Position numbers and translations under genes: made by a program. The notes beneath the pieces were generated by a model. The model was not told the DNA's origin. It was given only the letters and a program-made list of their open reading frames with translations, and searched no databases. 64,000 bases of DNA from Biformimicrobium ophioploci (GTDB taxonomy: Bacteria; Pseudomonadota; Gammaproteobacteria; Pseudomonadales; Cellvibrionaceae): NCBI RefSeq assembly GCF_030270605.1, contig NZ_BSYJ01000004.1:124001-188000 (forward strand), read 5' to 3'. How positions within the stretch are numbered: the first letter of the stretch is position 1; every line of letters begins with the position of its first letter. Of this stretch, positions 35,893-43,960 are shown one piece after another.

Positions 35893-36789
35893 CTAGGAGG
35901 CTGGCTTTCTCAGTCGTCGCTGGCGCCAGATGCTTTCGGCGGTAAAGAGCGCAATCCCGGTCCATACCAGGCCAAAGGTCACCAGCTTGCGCGGCTCGAA
36001 GTCGGAATCGAAGTAAAACAGCGCCAGCATAAACATCAGGGTGGGACCGATGTACTGCAGCTGGCCGAGCGTGGACAGTTTCAGGCGGCGCGCCGCCACG
36101 GTAAACAGCAGCAGGGGCACCAGGGTAATGGGGCCGGCGGCCATCAGAAGGGCATTGGTGCTGGCGCTGTTCTCCGCCAGGTTACTGGTTGGCGAGGTGG
36201 AGAAAAACAGGAATCCCAGTGCCAGTGGCACCAGCATCAGGGTCTCGATTGCGAGGCCGGTGAGGCTGTCCACCGGCGCCTGCTTGCGGATCAGGCCGTA
36301 GAGGCCGAAAGTGCCGGCAAGGGCCAGGGCAACCAGCGGTACCCGGCCGAAGCCGATAATCTCATAGGCAACGCCGCAGGCTGCAATGATGACCGCCAGC
36401 CACTGCAGCGGCCGCATCCGTTCCCCCAGCACCAGCACGCCCAGCACCACATTGAACAGCGGGTTGATGTAGTAGCCGAGGCTCGCGTCCAGGATCTTGT
36501 TACTGGTTACGGCCCAGATGAAGATCAGCCAGTTGACGGTGATCAATACCGTGGAAACCGCCAGCCAGCCCATGGTGCTGTGCTTGCGTAGGGTGGCGAT
36601 CATGGTGGGGGCTTTTTTCAGCGCGAGCACCAGGATGATCGCCAGCAAAGCGGACCAGATCACCCGGTGGGCGAGGATTTCCGGCGCGGAGATACCTTTC
36701 AGCAGGTAAAAATACAGCGGAGCCAGCCCCCAGATGGTGTAGGCGGCGACGCCGGCCGCGAGGCCCTGGGGGGAGGATTCCTGTTGCAT
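35893..36789 (-). CDS. rarD: EamA-family transporter RarD
   Basis: A 298-residue inner-membrane protein with about ten predicted transmembrane helices in two EamA repeats. Family landmarks are GLAAGVAAYTIWGLAPLYFY at the start, EILAHRVIWSALLA, NWLIFIWAV, ASLGYYINPLFNVVLGVLVLGERM and LSTLGQLQYIGPTLMF. E. coli RarD is annotated as a chloramphenicol-sensitivity protein, but its natural substrate is not established. It is a single gene with a bidirectional terminator downstream. Confidence 0.92.
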   Translation of the reverse strand: MQQESSPQGLAAGVAAYTIWGLAPLYFYLLKGISAPEILAHRVIWSALLAIILVLALKKAPTMIATLRKHSTMGWLAVSTVLITVNWLIFIWAVTSNKILDASLGYYINPLFNVVLGVLVLGERMRPLQWLAVIIAACGVAYEIIGFGRVPLVALALAGTFGLYGLIRKQAPVDSLTGLAIETLMLVPLALGFLFFSTSPTSNLAENSASTNALLMAAGPITLVPLLLFTVAARRLKLSTLGQLQYIGPTLMFMLALFYFDSDFEPRKLVTFGLVWTGIALFTAESIWRQRRLRKPAS

Positions 36790-36929
36790 ATTAATACCGG
36801 GTGGTCTGATTGGGTGGTTTGGCCCTGGTCTGGTGAGTTTCCCGTCTGACGCGCGTGGAATTGATCTAGCGCAGGTCCTGCGGCCGGATTCGGCAGGACA
36901 ATTCCAGTCAGATTAGCGGGAGCGCGATT

Positions 36930-37058
36930 ATGCAAGCTTTGAAAGATTTATTCACCAGTTTTCCGGGATTGCTCACCGTGGGCATCATCGTTTTCATGCT
37001 GGTGATGATGGGCTATCTGACCCATAAGATGCTGCGGAACATGAACGAGAACAAGTAA
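36930..37058 (+). CDS. DUF3149-type single-helix membrane micro-protein
   Basis: A 42-residue protein: MQALKDLFTSFPG, a transmembrane helix (LLTVGIIVFMLVMMGYL), then a short basic/acidic cytoplasmic tail ending MNENK. This matches the DUF3149 family of small proteins (LDLFTxxxGL start, one helix, RxMNE tail). GGGAG at 36920-36924 is correctly placed. It sits between rarD and serA, and its own terminator follows. Function unknown. Confidence 0.8.
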   Translation: MQALKDLFTSFPGLLTVGIIVFMLVMMGYLTHKMLRNMNENK

Positions 37059-37106
37059 CTGCAATTCCCGGCAGGCCCTTTTCATAGACGCCGTCCGGGT
37101 TAAACG

Positions 37107-37131
37107 AAAAAAGGCCCGCTGGGGGCCTTTT
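37107..37131. terminator. Terminator shared by the micro-protein gene and serA
   Basis: AAAAGGCCC/GGGCCTTTT, with a 5-base loop, has A residues on the left and T residues on the right, so it can act for the convergent genes on both strands. Confidence 0.8.
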
Positions 37132-37155
37132 CGGTGAGTTGCGCTGGAGGCGGGT

Positions 37156-38388
37156 CTAGAACAGGACGCGGCAGCGCAGGGTGCCGTCGATGTTCTTGAG
37201 CTTTTCCAGTGCCACGTCCGAGTAGTCGGCGTCGACGTCAATTACCACATAACCGATCTTGTTGTTGGTCTGCAGGTACTGCGCCGAGATATTGATGTTG
37301 TTCTCGGAGAATACGGCGTTGATCGCGCTCAGTACACCCGGCACGTTGCGATGGATGTGCAGCAGGCGGTGGCAGCCCTCGTGTGTCGGTAGCGCCACTT
37401 CCGGGAAGTTCACGGAACTTGTGGTGGTGCCGTTATCAGAGTACTTGGCCAGCTTCTCGGCCACTTCCATGCCGATGTTTTCCTGAGCCTCAACAGTGGA
37501 TCCACCGATATGCGGGGTCAGGATAGCCTTGTCGATGCCGCGCAGCGGGGAAACGAACTCCTCCTGATTGCCGCGTGGCTCTACCGGGAATACGTCAATT
37601 GCGGTGCCGGCGAGGTGGCCGCTGTTCAGGGCGTCCGCCAGGGCCTCGATATCAACCACGGTGCCACGCGATGCATTCAGCAGGATCGCACCCTTCTTCA
37701 TCCGCGCGATCTGCTCCCGCCCCATCATATCCCGGGTAGATTCCAGTTCCGGCACGTGCAGGGAAACCACATCCGCCTGTGCCAGCAGGTCCTCCAGCGC
37801 GCGGATCTGGGTGGCATTGCCGAGTGGCAACTTGGTGATCACATCATAGAAAATGACCCGCATACCGAGGCTTTCCGCCAGTACGGAAACCTGTGAGCCG
37901 ATCGCGCCGTATCCCACGATGCCCAGGGTCTTGCCGCGCGCCTCATATGAGCCCGACGCGGACTTGAGCCAGCCACCGCGATGGCTGATGGCATTCTTTT
38001 CCGGGATGCCGCGCAGCAGCAGGATGGTCTCCGCGATGACCAGTTCTGCCACACTGCGGGTATTGGAGTAGGGCGCGTTGAAGACGCTGATACCGAACTC
38101 GGTGGCCGCTTCCAGGTCCACCTGGTTCGTGCCGATGCAGAAGCAGCCAATGCCGATCAGCTTGGGCGCGTTTTCCAGCACCTTGCGGGTCAATTGGGTA
38201 CGGGAGCGAATACCGATAAAATGCGCATCGGCTATTTTCTCGATGAGCTGGTCTTCCGGCAGGGAAGTTTTCAGGTACTCCACGTTCGCATAACCCTGTG
38301 CCTGCAACAGTTCCAGTGCGGACTGGTGCACCCCTTCGAGCAACAGGATGCGGATCTTGCCTTTTTCCAGTGAAATTTGTGGCGCCAT
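37156..38388 (-). CDS. serA: D-3-phosphoglycerate dehydrogenase
   Basis: A 410-residue enzyme, identical in length to E. coli SerA, catalysing the first step of serine synthesis. Features: SLEKGKIRILLLEGVHQSALE start, GIGCFCIGTNQVDLEAA, NAPYSNTRSVAELVI, NAD motif GIVGYGAIGSQVS, LPLGNATQI, ASRGTVVD with catalytic Arg, TPHIGGSTVEAQENIG with catalytic His, and a C-terminal ACT domain (HIHRNVPGVLSAINAVFSENNINI) that binds serine for feedback inhibition. The chosen ATG matches the family start. An in-frame ATG at 38445 would add 19 residues. Confidence 0.96.
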   Translation of the reverse strand: MAPQISLEKGKIRILLLEGVHQSALELLQAQGYANVEYLKTSLPEDQLIEKIADAHFIGIRSRTQLTRKVLENAPKLIGIGCFCIGTNQVDLEAATEFGISVFNAPYSNTRSVAELVIAETILLLRGIPEKNAISHRGGWLKSASGSYEARGKTLGIVGYGAIGSQVSVLAESLGMRVIFYDVITKLPLGNATQIRALEDLLAQADVVSLHVPELESTRDMMGREQIARMKKGAILLNASRGTVVDIEALADALNSGHLAGTAIDVFPVEPRGNQEEFVSPLRGIDKAILTPHIGGSTVEAQENIGMEVAEKLAKYSDNGTTTSSVNFPEVALPTHEGCHRLLHIHRNVPGVLSAINAVFSENNINISAQYLQTNNKIGYVVIDVDADYSDVALEKLKNIDGTLRCRVLF

Positions 38389-38574
38389 TTGGTGATCGAC
38401 CTCGGGAAAATGGAAACACTCGGTGCTGGGTGGCGGCTTATTCATGGGCCGTCCCGGCGAGGCGCGATATGTTACCACAACAAAGCTGCCTGGCAGCGCA
38501 ATAGTTTGAGTGGCCGGGGTTATTCCGGATATAGCTCTGACTGATCTGTCAGGTTGGCATAAAGGGAATTCAAA

Positions 38575-39234
38575 GTGAGCAGATTTCATTACAGTAACGG
38601 CGCCGATGTGCCCTGGGCACCGGGCAAGGCCGTATGTGTGGGACGCAACTACGCCGAGCACGCCCGCGAGCTGGACAACCCGGTGCCGGCGGAGCCGTTG
38701 CTGTTTATCAAGCCGGCCACCGCCATGGTGCCGATGGAAGGCGGTTTTCACCTGCCGCGCGGGCGCGGGTCCTGCCATTTCGAGACCGAGCTGTCGCTGC
38801 TGATCGGTGCGCCGCTGACCAACGCCGCGGTGACTGAGGTGGCGCCGGCGATCGCGGGCCTGGGGCTGGCGCTGGACCTGACCCTTCGTGACCTGCAGGC
38901 CGAACTGAAAAAGAACGGCCACCCGTGGGAAAAAGCCAAGGCCTTTGACGGCTCCTGCCCGGTATCGCCGTTTGTGGCGCTGGACTGGTTGCCGGACTGG
39001 AACAACCTGTCGTTTGCCATGCAGCTGAACGGCGAGGTGCGCCAGCAGGGCAATTCCAGCCAGATGCTGACCCCCCTGATGGAACTGGTGAGCTATGTCA
39101 GTAGCCATTTCACCCTCTTGCCCGGGGATCTGGTTCTCACCGGAACCCCCGCCGGCGTCGGGCCCCTGCACCCGGGGGATCGACTGGCGCTGAGCCTGGA
39201 AGACTGGCTCGGGGTTGAAGCCGAGGCCCGTTGA
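38575..39234 (+). CDS. Fumarylacetoacetate hydrolase family protein (YcgM/FAHD1-like acylpyruvase)
   Basis: A 219-residue enzyme from a GTG start, with AAGGGAA upstream. Landmarks: KAVCVGRNYAEHARELDNPVP, LFIKPATAMV, the metal-binding Glu pair in CHFETELSLLIG, GLALDLTLRDLQ, KAFDGSCPVSPFV and VLTGTPAGVGPLHPGD. This matches the small acylpyruvase/oxaloacetate-decarboxylase subgroup (E. coli YcgM, human FAHD1). It may remove oxaloacetate or acylpyruvates. It is divergent from serA, a pairing I have no functional explanation for. Confidence 0.88.
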   Translation: MSRFHYSNGADVPWAPGKAVCVGRNYAEHARELDNPVPAEPLLFIKPATAMVPMEGGFHLPRGRGSCHFETELSLLIGAPLTNAAVTEVAPAIAGLGLALDLTLRDLQAELKKNGHPWEKAKAFDGSCPVSPFVALDWLPDWNNLSFAMQLNGEVRQQGNSSQMLTPLMELVSYVSSHFTLLPGDLVLTGTPAGVGPLHPGDRLALSLEDWLGVEAEAR

Positions 39235-39325
39235 TACCAATTACAGGTCGCGCCGCCATTACCTGTGACCGGGGCGGGTGGGCAGCCTATACCTACAACC
39301 TGAACCAGAATTTTTGTATGACACC

Positions 39326-39847
39326 ATGAACCCAGACAACAGCACCCAGACCATCCGCATCCTGACCACTGGTGGCACCATCGAAAAAAGCTACTGCGAG
39401 TCCGATGGCACCCTGATGAACCGCGCCTCCACCATTCGTGAGGGCATCATCCAGAGTCTGCGCCTGCCCTACACGGAACTCGAGCTGGAGAGCGTGCTCA
39501 ACAAGGACTCACTGGAGATGGACGATGCCGATCGGGACAAAATCGCCCAGGCCATTGCAGCCTGCGGTGACGCACAGCCGATTGTGGTTTTGCACGGCAC
39601 CGATACCATGTCCGTAACGGCCGAATACTGCCATGCCAGGCTGGGCCAGCCCGGGGTGGCGGTAGTGTTTACCGGCGCCATGAAGCCGATGGGTTTTATC
39701 GACTCTGATGCCCGCCAGAACGTGACCGAGGCGTTGCTGGCCGCCAAGTTGCTGCCGCCCGGCTTCTATATCGCATTCCATAACCGGGTGTTTGCGGTGC
39801 CGGGGGTAAGGAAGAATCTGGATACCGGCACCTTTGAAGCCTGTTGA
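39326..39847 (+). CDS. One-domain asparaginase-like protein
   Basis: A 173-residue protein consisting only of the N-terminal asparaginase domain. IRILTTGGTIEK carries the first catalytic Thr, VVLHGTDTMSVTAEY holds the second Thr-Asp pair, and VVFTGAMKPMGFIDSDA holds the catalytic Lys region. Full-size asparaginases are about 330 residues and complete each active site with the C-terminal domain of a partner, so catalysis here is uncertain. Similar short proteins exist in gammaproteobacteria, arguing against a recent truncation. Its TGA stop lies within the terminal inverted repeat of the element at 39844-39967. Confidence 0.85.
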   Translation: MNPDNSTQTIRILTTGGTIEKSYCESDGTLMNRASTIREGIIQSLRLPYTELELESVLNKDSLEMDDADRDKIAQAIAACGDAQPIVVLHGTDTMSVTAEYCHARLGQPGVAVVFTGAMKPMGFIDSDARQNVTEALLAAKLLPPGFYIAFHNRVFAVPGVRKNLDTGTFEAC

Positions 39848-39967
39848 AAGCTGCTGCGCTAGGCAATCCGTCGTTAAATCTCGGCTCTTAATGCTCATTT
39901 ACTCCCGGTAAACTCCGCTTATTCGCCGAAATTTGCCTTGACTTGCCGTCGCTCACGACGCTTTCAA
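39844..39967 (-). repeat. Dispersed structured element, copy A (124 bp)
   Basis: On the minus strand it begins TTGAAAGC and ends GCTTTCAA (perfect 8-bp terminal inverted repeat). It aligns end to end with 55345-55466 at roughly 70-75 percent by eye. Inner stems AAATTTCGG/CCGAGATTT, GGCAA/TTGCC and GTTTAC/GTAAAT can nest. The left end includes the stop codon of the asparaginase-like gene. Confidence 0.8.
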
Positions 39968-39981
39968 GGGATTCCCCCTTT

Positions 39982-39997
39982 AAATGTGATCACATTT
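39982..39997. promoter_or_regulatory. 16-bp perfect palindrome upstream of the aldehyde dehydrogenase
   Basis: AAATGTGATCACATTT is a perfect palindrome 72 bases upstream of the aldehyde dehydrogenase start. The two half-sites TGTGA/TCACA touch without the 6-base spacer required by CRP, so another dimeric regulator is more likely. Confidence 0.6.
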
Positions 39998-40068
39998 TAG
40001 GTAAAGTCGAATTATTGTTCGGTTAGCGGGTTGTCTGCCGGCCGATGAACGTTTTTTGTGGAGGCAAT

Positions 40069-41556
40069 ATGACTTCTCTCGCCCACTGGCAGCAGCGCGC
40101 TGCAGAACTCAAGATCGAGGGCCGTGCATTTATCGACGGCGCCTATGTGGATGCCAAGTCCGGCGCTACCCGCGCCACGGTTAACCCGGCCGACGGTGTG
40201 GAAATCGCGCAAATTGCCAGCTGTGGTCCCGAGGACGCCGAGCTGGCGGTGCAGGTCGCACGCCGCACCTACGAATCCGGCGTCTGGTCCGAAATGGCAC
40301 CGGCCGAGCGCAAGAAGGTGCTGGTGCGTTTTGCCGACCTGATCGAGCAGAACCTGGAAGAGATTGCCCTGCTCGAGAGTATCGACGCCGGCAAGCCGAT
40401 CAGCGATACCCTGCATGTGGACGTACCGAGCGCGGTCAATACCATCCGCTGGAACGGCGAGGCCATCGACAAGGTTTATGATGAAATCGCCCCGACCGCG
40501 GAGCACGAGCTGGGCCTCGTAACCCGTATGGCGCTGGGTGTTGTGGTCGCCATCGTGCCCTGGAACTTCCCGCTTTCCACCACTGCGTGGAAACTGGGCC
40601 CATCCCTGGCCGCGGGCAACAGTGTGATCCTGAAGCCGGCGTCCAACACGCCGCTGACCGCGATCCGCCTCGCCGGGCTCGCAAAGGAAGCGGGTCTGCC
40701 TGACGGTGTCCTGAATGTCCTGCCGGGACCGGGCGGCAGCCTGGGATCGGCGCTGGCGCTGCACATGGATGTGGACTGCCTGACGTTTACCGGCTCCACC
40801 GAGGTAGGCAAGACCCTGACCGAGTACTCCGGCCAGTCCAACCTGAAGCGTACCTTCCTGGAGCTGGGCGGCAAGAGCCCGAACATCGTGTTTGCCGACG
40901 CGGACCTGGACAAGGCTGCCGAGGCGGCGGCGCTGGCGATCTACTACAACCAGGGTGAAACCTGCACCGCCGGCTCGCGCCTGCTGGTGGAGAAGTCCAT
41001 CGCTGATGAATTTATCGCGAAGGTGAAGGCCGCGGCAGCAGTGTTCAAGCCGGGCCATCCGCAGGACCCGGCAACGCGCATGGGCGCACTGATCGATGCG
41101 GCGCAGCTGCGTACGGTCGAGCACTATGTGGCGAAGGGCCTGGAAGAGGGCGGCGAACTGGTTTGTGGCGGCAAGACCAGTGCCGTGGCAGATGGCGGCC
41201 ACTACTATGAGCCCACCATTATCCGCAACGTCAAAAACAGCGACACCATCGCGCAGGAGGAAATCTTCGGCCCGGTACTCGCGGTCATCGAGTTCGATGG
41301 CGAAGACGAAGCGGTGCAGATCGCCAATGATTCCATCTATGGCCTGGCGGCAGGCATCTGGACCAACAACTTCGGTCGTGCTCACCGCATGGCGAAGAAA
41401 GTACGCGCCGGCTCTGTATGGGTGAACAACTACTTCGGTGGCGACATCACTGTACCGTTCGGTGGTTTCAAGCAGTCCGGCAATGGCCGCGACAAGTCCC
41501 TGCACGCGCTGGACAAGTACAGCGAGCTGAAATCCAGCTGGTTTGATCTTTCCTGA
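40069..41556 (+). CDS. NAD(P)-dependent aldehyde dehydrogenase, PuuC/KauB-like
   Basis: A 495-residue aldehyde dehydrogenase that oxidises an aldehyde to the acid. Features: PWNFPLSTTAWKLGPSLAAGN, the Lys in ILKPASNTPLT, cofactor motif FTGSTEVGKT, catalytic Glu in FLELGGKSPN, catalytic Cys in NQGETCTAGSR, EEIFGPVLAV, and PFGGFKQSGNGRDKS. The sequence is closest by eye to gamma-glutamyl-gamma-aminobutyraldehyde dehydrogenase (PuuC) and KauB enzymes of polyamine breakdown, but no other polyamine gene is nearby. TGGAGG precedes the ATG. A palindrome upstream suggests specific control, and a terminator follows. Confidence 0.88.
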   Translation: MTSLAHWQQRAAELKIEGRAFIDGAYVDAKSGATRATVNPADGVEIAQIASCGPEDAELAVQVARRTYESGVWSEMAPAERKKVLVRFADLIEQNLEEIALLESIDAGKPISDTLHVDVPSAVNTIRWNGEAIDKVYDEIAPTAEHELGLVTRMALGVVVAIVPWNFPLSTTAWKLGPSLAAGNSVILKPASNTPLTAIRLAGLAKEAGLPDGVLNVLPGPGGSLGSALALHMDVDCLTFTGSTEVGKTLTEYSGQSNLKRTFLELGGKSPNIVFADADLDKAAEAAALAIYYNQGETCTAGSRLLVEKSIADEFIAKVKAAAAVFKPGHPQDPATRMGALIDAAQLRTVEHYVAKGLEEGGELVCGGKTSAVADGGHYYEPTIIRNVKNSDTIAQEEIFGPVLAVIEFDGEDEAVQIANDSIYGLAAGIWTNNFGRAHRMAKKVRAGSVWVNNYFGGDITVPFGGFKQSGNGRDKSLHALDKYSELKSSWFDLS

Positions 41557-41588
41557 TCCAAACTGGTTGCCTGATTTTTATAGCGCCT

Positions 41589-41613
41589 GGCCCGCATCTG
41601 CGGGCCTTTTTTT
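41589..41613 (+). terminator. Rho-independent terminator after the aldehyde dehydrogenase
   Basis: GGCCCGCA/TGCGGGCC with a 2-base loop (functionally GGCCCGC with loop ATCT) is followed by seven T residues. Confidence 0.9.
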
Positions 41614-41749
41614 GTCCAGTGGAAAGTGGCAGTGCGCGCTAGTCCTGTCGATATGTGGTAGATGAAGCGCCACAAGTACTCATCGGGCCCATCCCCGGCT
41701 GAAAATTTCCATACACTGATTGCTCTGCGGTACAGCTCCCGGTGTATGG

Positions 41750-43882
41750 ATGTCAGATAAATTCTTTTCCGCCCTGCAAGGCACAATCTTCCTGTCTCTC
41801 GGAATGGCTTCCGGCTTGAGTCTCGCCGATGAAGAGGCTGCAGATCCGCAGGATTCCCCCGAAGTTACCCAGCTGGAGGCGTTGCCGGCGCAGGTTCAGA
41901 CTCTCGCAGACCTCGCCAGGATGTTGCCGGGTGCTGCCTGGCAGTGGCGCGATTTCAGCGGAGAAAGCAGTGGCACGGGCCTGTCCTTGCGCGGTGCCGG
42001 CGCGACGAGCGGGGTGCCGATCGTTTTTGCCGGTGTTCGCCTGCCGGTGACGGTCAGCCTTGAGGATGTCGAAGCTGCCGCATTAATGAATGGTGCCCAG
42101 GGTGTGACGCTGGGTGCCGGCGCGACTGCCGGCGCGCTACGCCTGTCGCCGGCCGAGCCGCAACTCGGCGAGACCTTGGGTCTGCTGCAGGGCCATGTGT
42201 CACAGCAATCCGTTGCATTTGAAGGCGGCGAGAACCACCAGGTGACCGGGGTAATCAACCTGCCGGTTGGCGAGCAGTTTGCCGTGCGGTTTGCGACCGG
42301 CAATGGCAAACGCCGTGGGGTAACCGACTATACCGGCCTGTATGAGGTCAATCGATTCAATGAGCCGGCTCTGCTGGAGCCGCGCCGCCGGTTGGAAAGC
42401 GCGGCCGTGATCGCACCGAGTGAAGGGCCGGATGAAGCGGGAGTGGACTTTGCCCGTCTTGGTATGCTCTGGCAGCCATCGAACCAGCTGAGATCAACTT
42501 TCTTTTATCACGCCGAGAGCGGGCTTGCAGATGCCCGCAGCTACAGTACGCCGGGTTCCAGTGGAGCCCAGCCGGAAGTCAGGGTGCGCGAAGAAGCTTC
42601 CCGAGACCTCGACCTGGCGTCGTTCGATATAGAGTGGCAGCTGCAGGGGGGCGTGCTCAGCGCGTGCACGGGATGGCTGAATACCCGCTCTGCATCACTG
42701 GATGACAGCACTGGCCTGTTCGCAACGGGCCAACAGCTTGCGCCCGGTTGGCCGCGGCCGCTGGTGCTGGAGACGCGCCGTGGTGCCGCGATGTCACTGG
42801 TTCAGGATATCGGCTTCGAATCTGCCGCGAGTGAAGGTCTGGCCTACAGGCTGGGCGTGCGCTATGAGCGCCAGCGGGCGGATTACGAAAGTGCACTCAG
42901 CCTGCCGGGTTATGCGCAATGGTTGCAGGCGGGCGGTGACGGGGTTCCGTTACAGGAGCTGCCTGGCTCGCTGTTGCCCTCCACATTGAAACCGGAATCA
43001 CGGGACATATCCGTCGCCGCGGCGCTCGATTGGGCGCCGGCAGAGCGCTGGCGTTTCGGTGCCGGTGCACGCCTGGTCGATACCCGGGTAACGGCAGAGT
43101 TTTCTGCGCTGGATGCGCGTCGGATTCTGTTTGAGGCGGATGCGGTATACGAGGCCGCAAACAAAACGGAATGGTTTGCACGTCTTGCCCAGGGTTATGG
43201 GCCGGGGCTGGCAACGCGCATGGTGACGCTGCCGCCTGCGCCGGTAGGAAGGAGGCCGGTAATGTCGCAGGCCAGCGGCATACTGGGCGGCAGGGCAGTA
43301 AGCCTGCAGGAGTGGTCTGATACGCTCGAGCTGGGAACCGAGGGGGGTATCACGTTGCCGGCAGGACGGTCTTACGAACTCACCTATCGGGCGACAGTTT
43401 TCGCGACACAGCGCGAGGCCGATTTCCTGGTCGTAGAAGAGCTTGGTGGGGGTATAGATGACCTGGCAGAAAAGGTGGTCGGTATCGATATTCAGGCCGG
43501 ACTTGTTGCGGGGCCTTTTGCATTGACGGCAGGCCTGATGCTTGCCGATCGTGATACGGCTGGCGAACCGCTCTGGGCCGCACCCGGGCAGGTCGCAAAC
43601 CTGGGCGGGGAATATCGTCGATCGGTATTTGAGGATAAGTCCCTGGTGATGACGCTGTCGGGATACTTTCAGTCAGGAAGCGATATGCCGCTCGCGGGTG
43701 GGCAGGATACCGGGGATTACCAGCTGTGGGATTTTGGTGTCGAACTGCAGGCGCAGGGGTGGGAGGTAAACCTGTTCCTGAAAAACCTGGCAAATGCCGA
43801 CGCGATCACCGGTGCTGAAAACGGCCAGTTGTTCCGCCTGCTGCCGCGCACATTGGGCGTAGGCGTTGCCTATCGTTTCTGA
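41750..43882 (+). CDS. Divergent TonB-dependent receptor-like protein
   Basis: A 710-residue protein with signal peptide (TIFLSLGMASGLSLAD). A shortened plug is visible: LSLRGAGATSGVPIVFAGVRLP corresponds to the usual RG...YVDGVP region, and MNGAQGVTLGAGATAGALRL to the KGPQGTLYGxGAxGGxI region. The C-terminal barrel ends WEVNLFLKNLANADAITG...RTLGVGVAYRF, the typical receptor close. No canonical TonB box is seen. It is shorter and more divergent than the other two receptors in the window. Two overlapping in-frame/near ATGs exist; 41750 gives the signal peptide. The substrate is unknown. Confidence 0.75.
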   Translation: MSDKFFSALQGTIFLSLGMASGLSLADEEAADPQDSPEVTQLEALPAQVQTLADLARMLPGAAWQWRDFSGESSGTGLSLRGAGATSGVPIVFAGVRLPVTVSLEDVEAAALMNGAQGVTLGAGATAGALRLSPAEPQLGETLGLLQGHVSQQSVAFEGGENHQVTGVINLPVGEQFAVRFATGNGKRRGVTDYTGLYEVNRFNEPALLEPRRRLESAAVIAPSEGPDEAGVDFARLGMLWQPSNQLRSTFFYHAESGLADARSYSTPGSSGAQPEVRVREEASRDLDLASFDIEWQLQGGVLSACTGWLNTRSASLDDSTGLFATGQQLAPGWPRPLVLETRRGAAMSLVQDIGFESAASEGLAYRLGVRYERQRADYESALSLPGYAQWLQAGGDGVPLQELPGSLLPSTLKPESRDISVAAALDWAPAERWRFGAGARLVDTRVTAEFSALDARRILFEADAVYEAANKTEWFARLAQGYGPGLATRMVTLPPAPVGRRPVMSQASGILGGRAVSLQEWSDTLELGTEGGITLPAGRSYELTYRATVFATQREADFLVVEELGGGIDDLAEKVVGIDIQAGLVAGPFALTAGLMLADRDTAGEPLWAAPGQVANLGGEYRRSVFEDKSLVMTLSGYFQSGSDMPLAGGQDTGDYQLWDFGVELQAQGWEVNLFLKNLANADAITGAENGQLFRLLPRTLGVGVAYRF

Positions 43883-43902
43883 TTAGCGAGTTACGCCAGA
43901 GA

Positions 43903-43928
43903 CAAAAAAGCGCGGCCGGGGCCGCGCT
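43903..43928 (-). terminator. Rho-independent terminator for the minus-strand serine hydrolase gene
   Basis: Read on the minus strand, AGCGCGGCC/GGCCGCGCT with a 2-base centre is followed by TTTTT, 33 bases beyond the stop codon at 43961. Confidence 0.85.
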
Positions 43929-43960
43929 AACAGGTCAAGCAATTACACCAGGGAAGAATC

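Noticed and set aside
38389-39240. Upstream extension of the serA frame (up to 694 codons)
   Set aside because: The extension runs antisense through the FAH-family gene and is absent from SerA proteins, whose normal start aligns with 38388.
39844-39967. Integron attC site as an explanation of the structured element
   Set aside because: A GTTRRRY-like string is present, but the paired R'/R'' cores are not at the ends in both copies, and there is no integrase or cassette array.
39982-39997. CRP site upstream of the aldehyde dehydrogenase
   Set aside because: CRP needs TGTGA-N6-TCACA; the half-sites here have no spacer.
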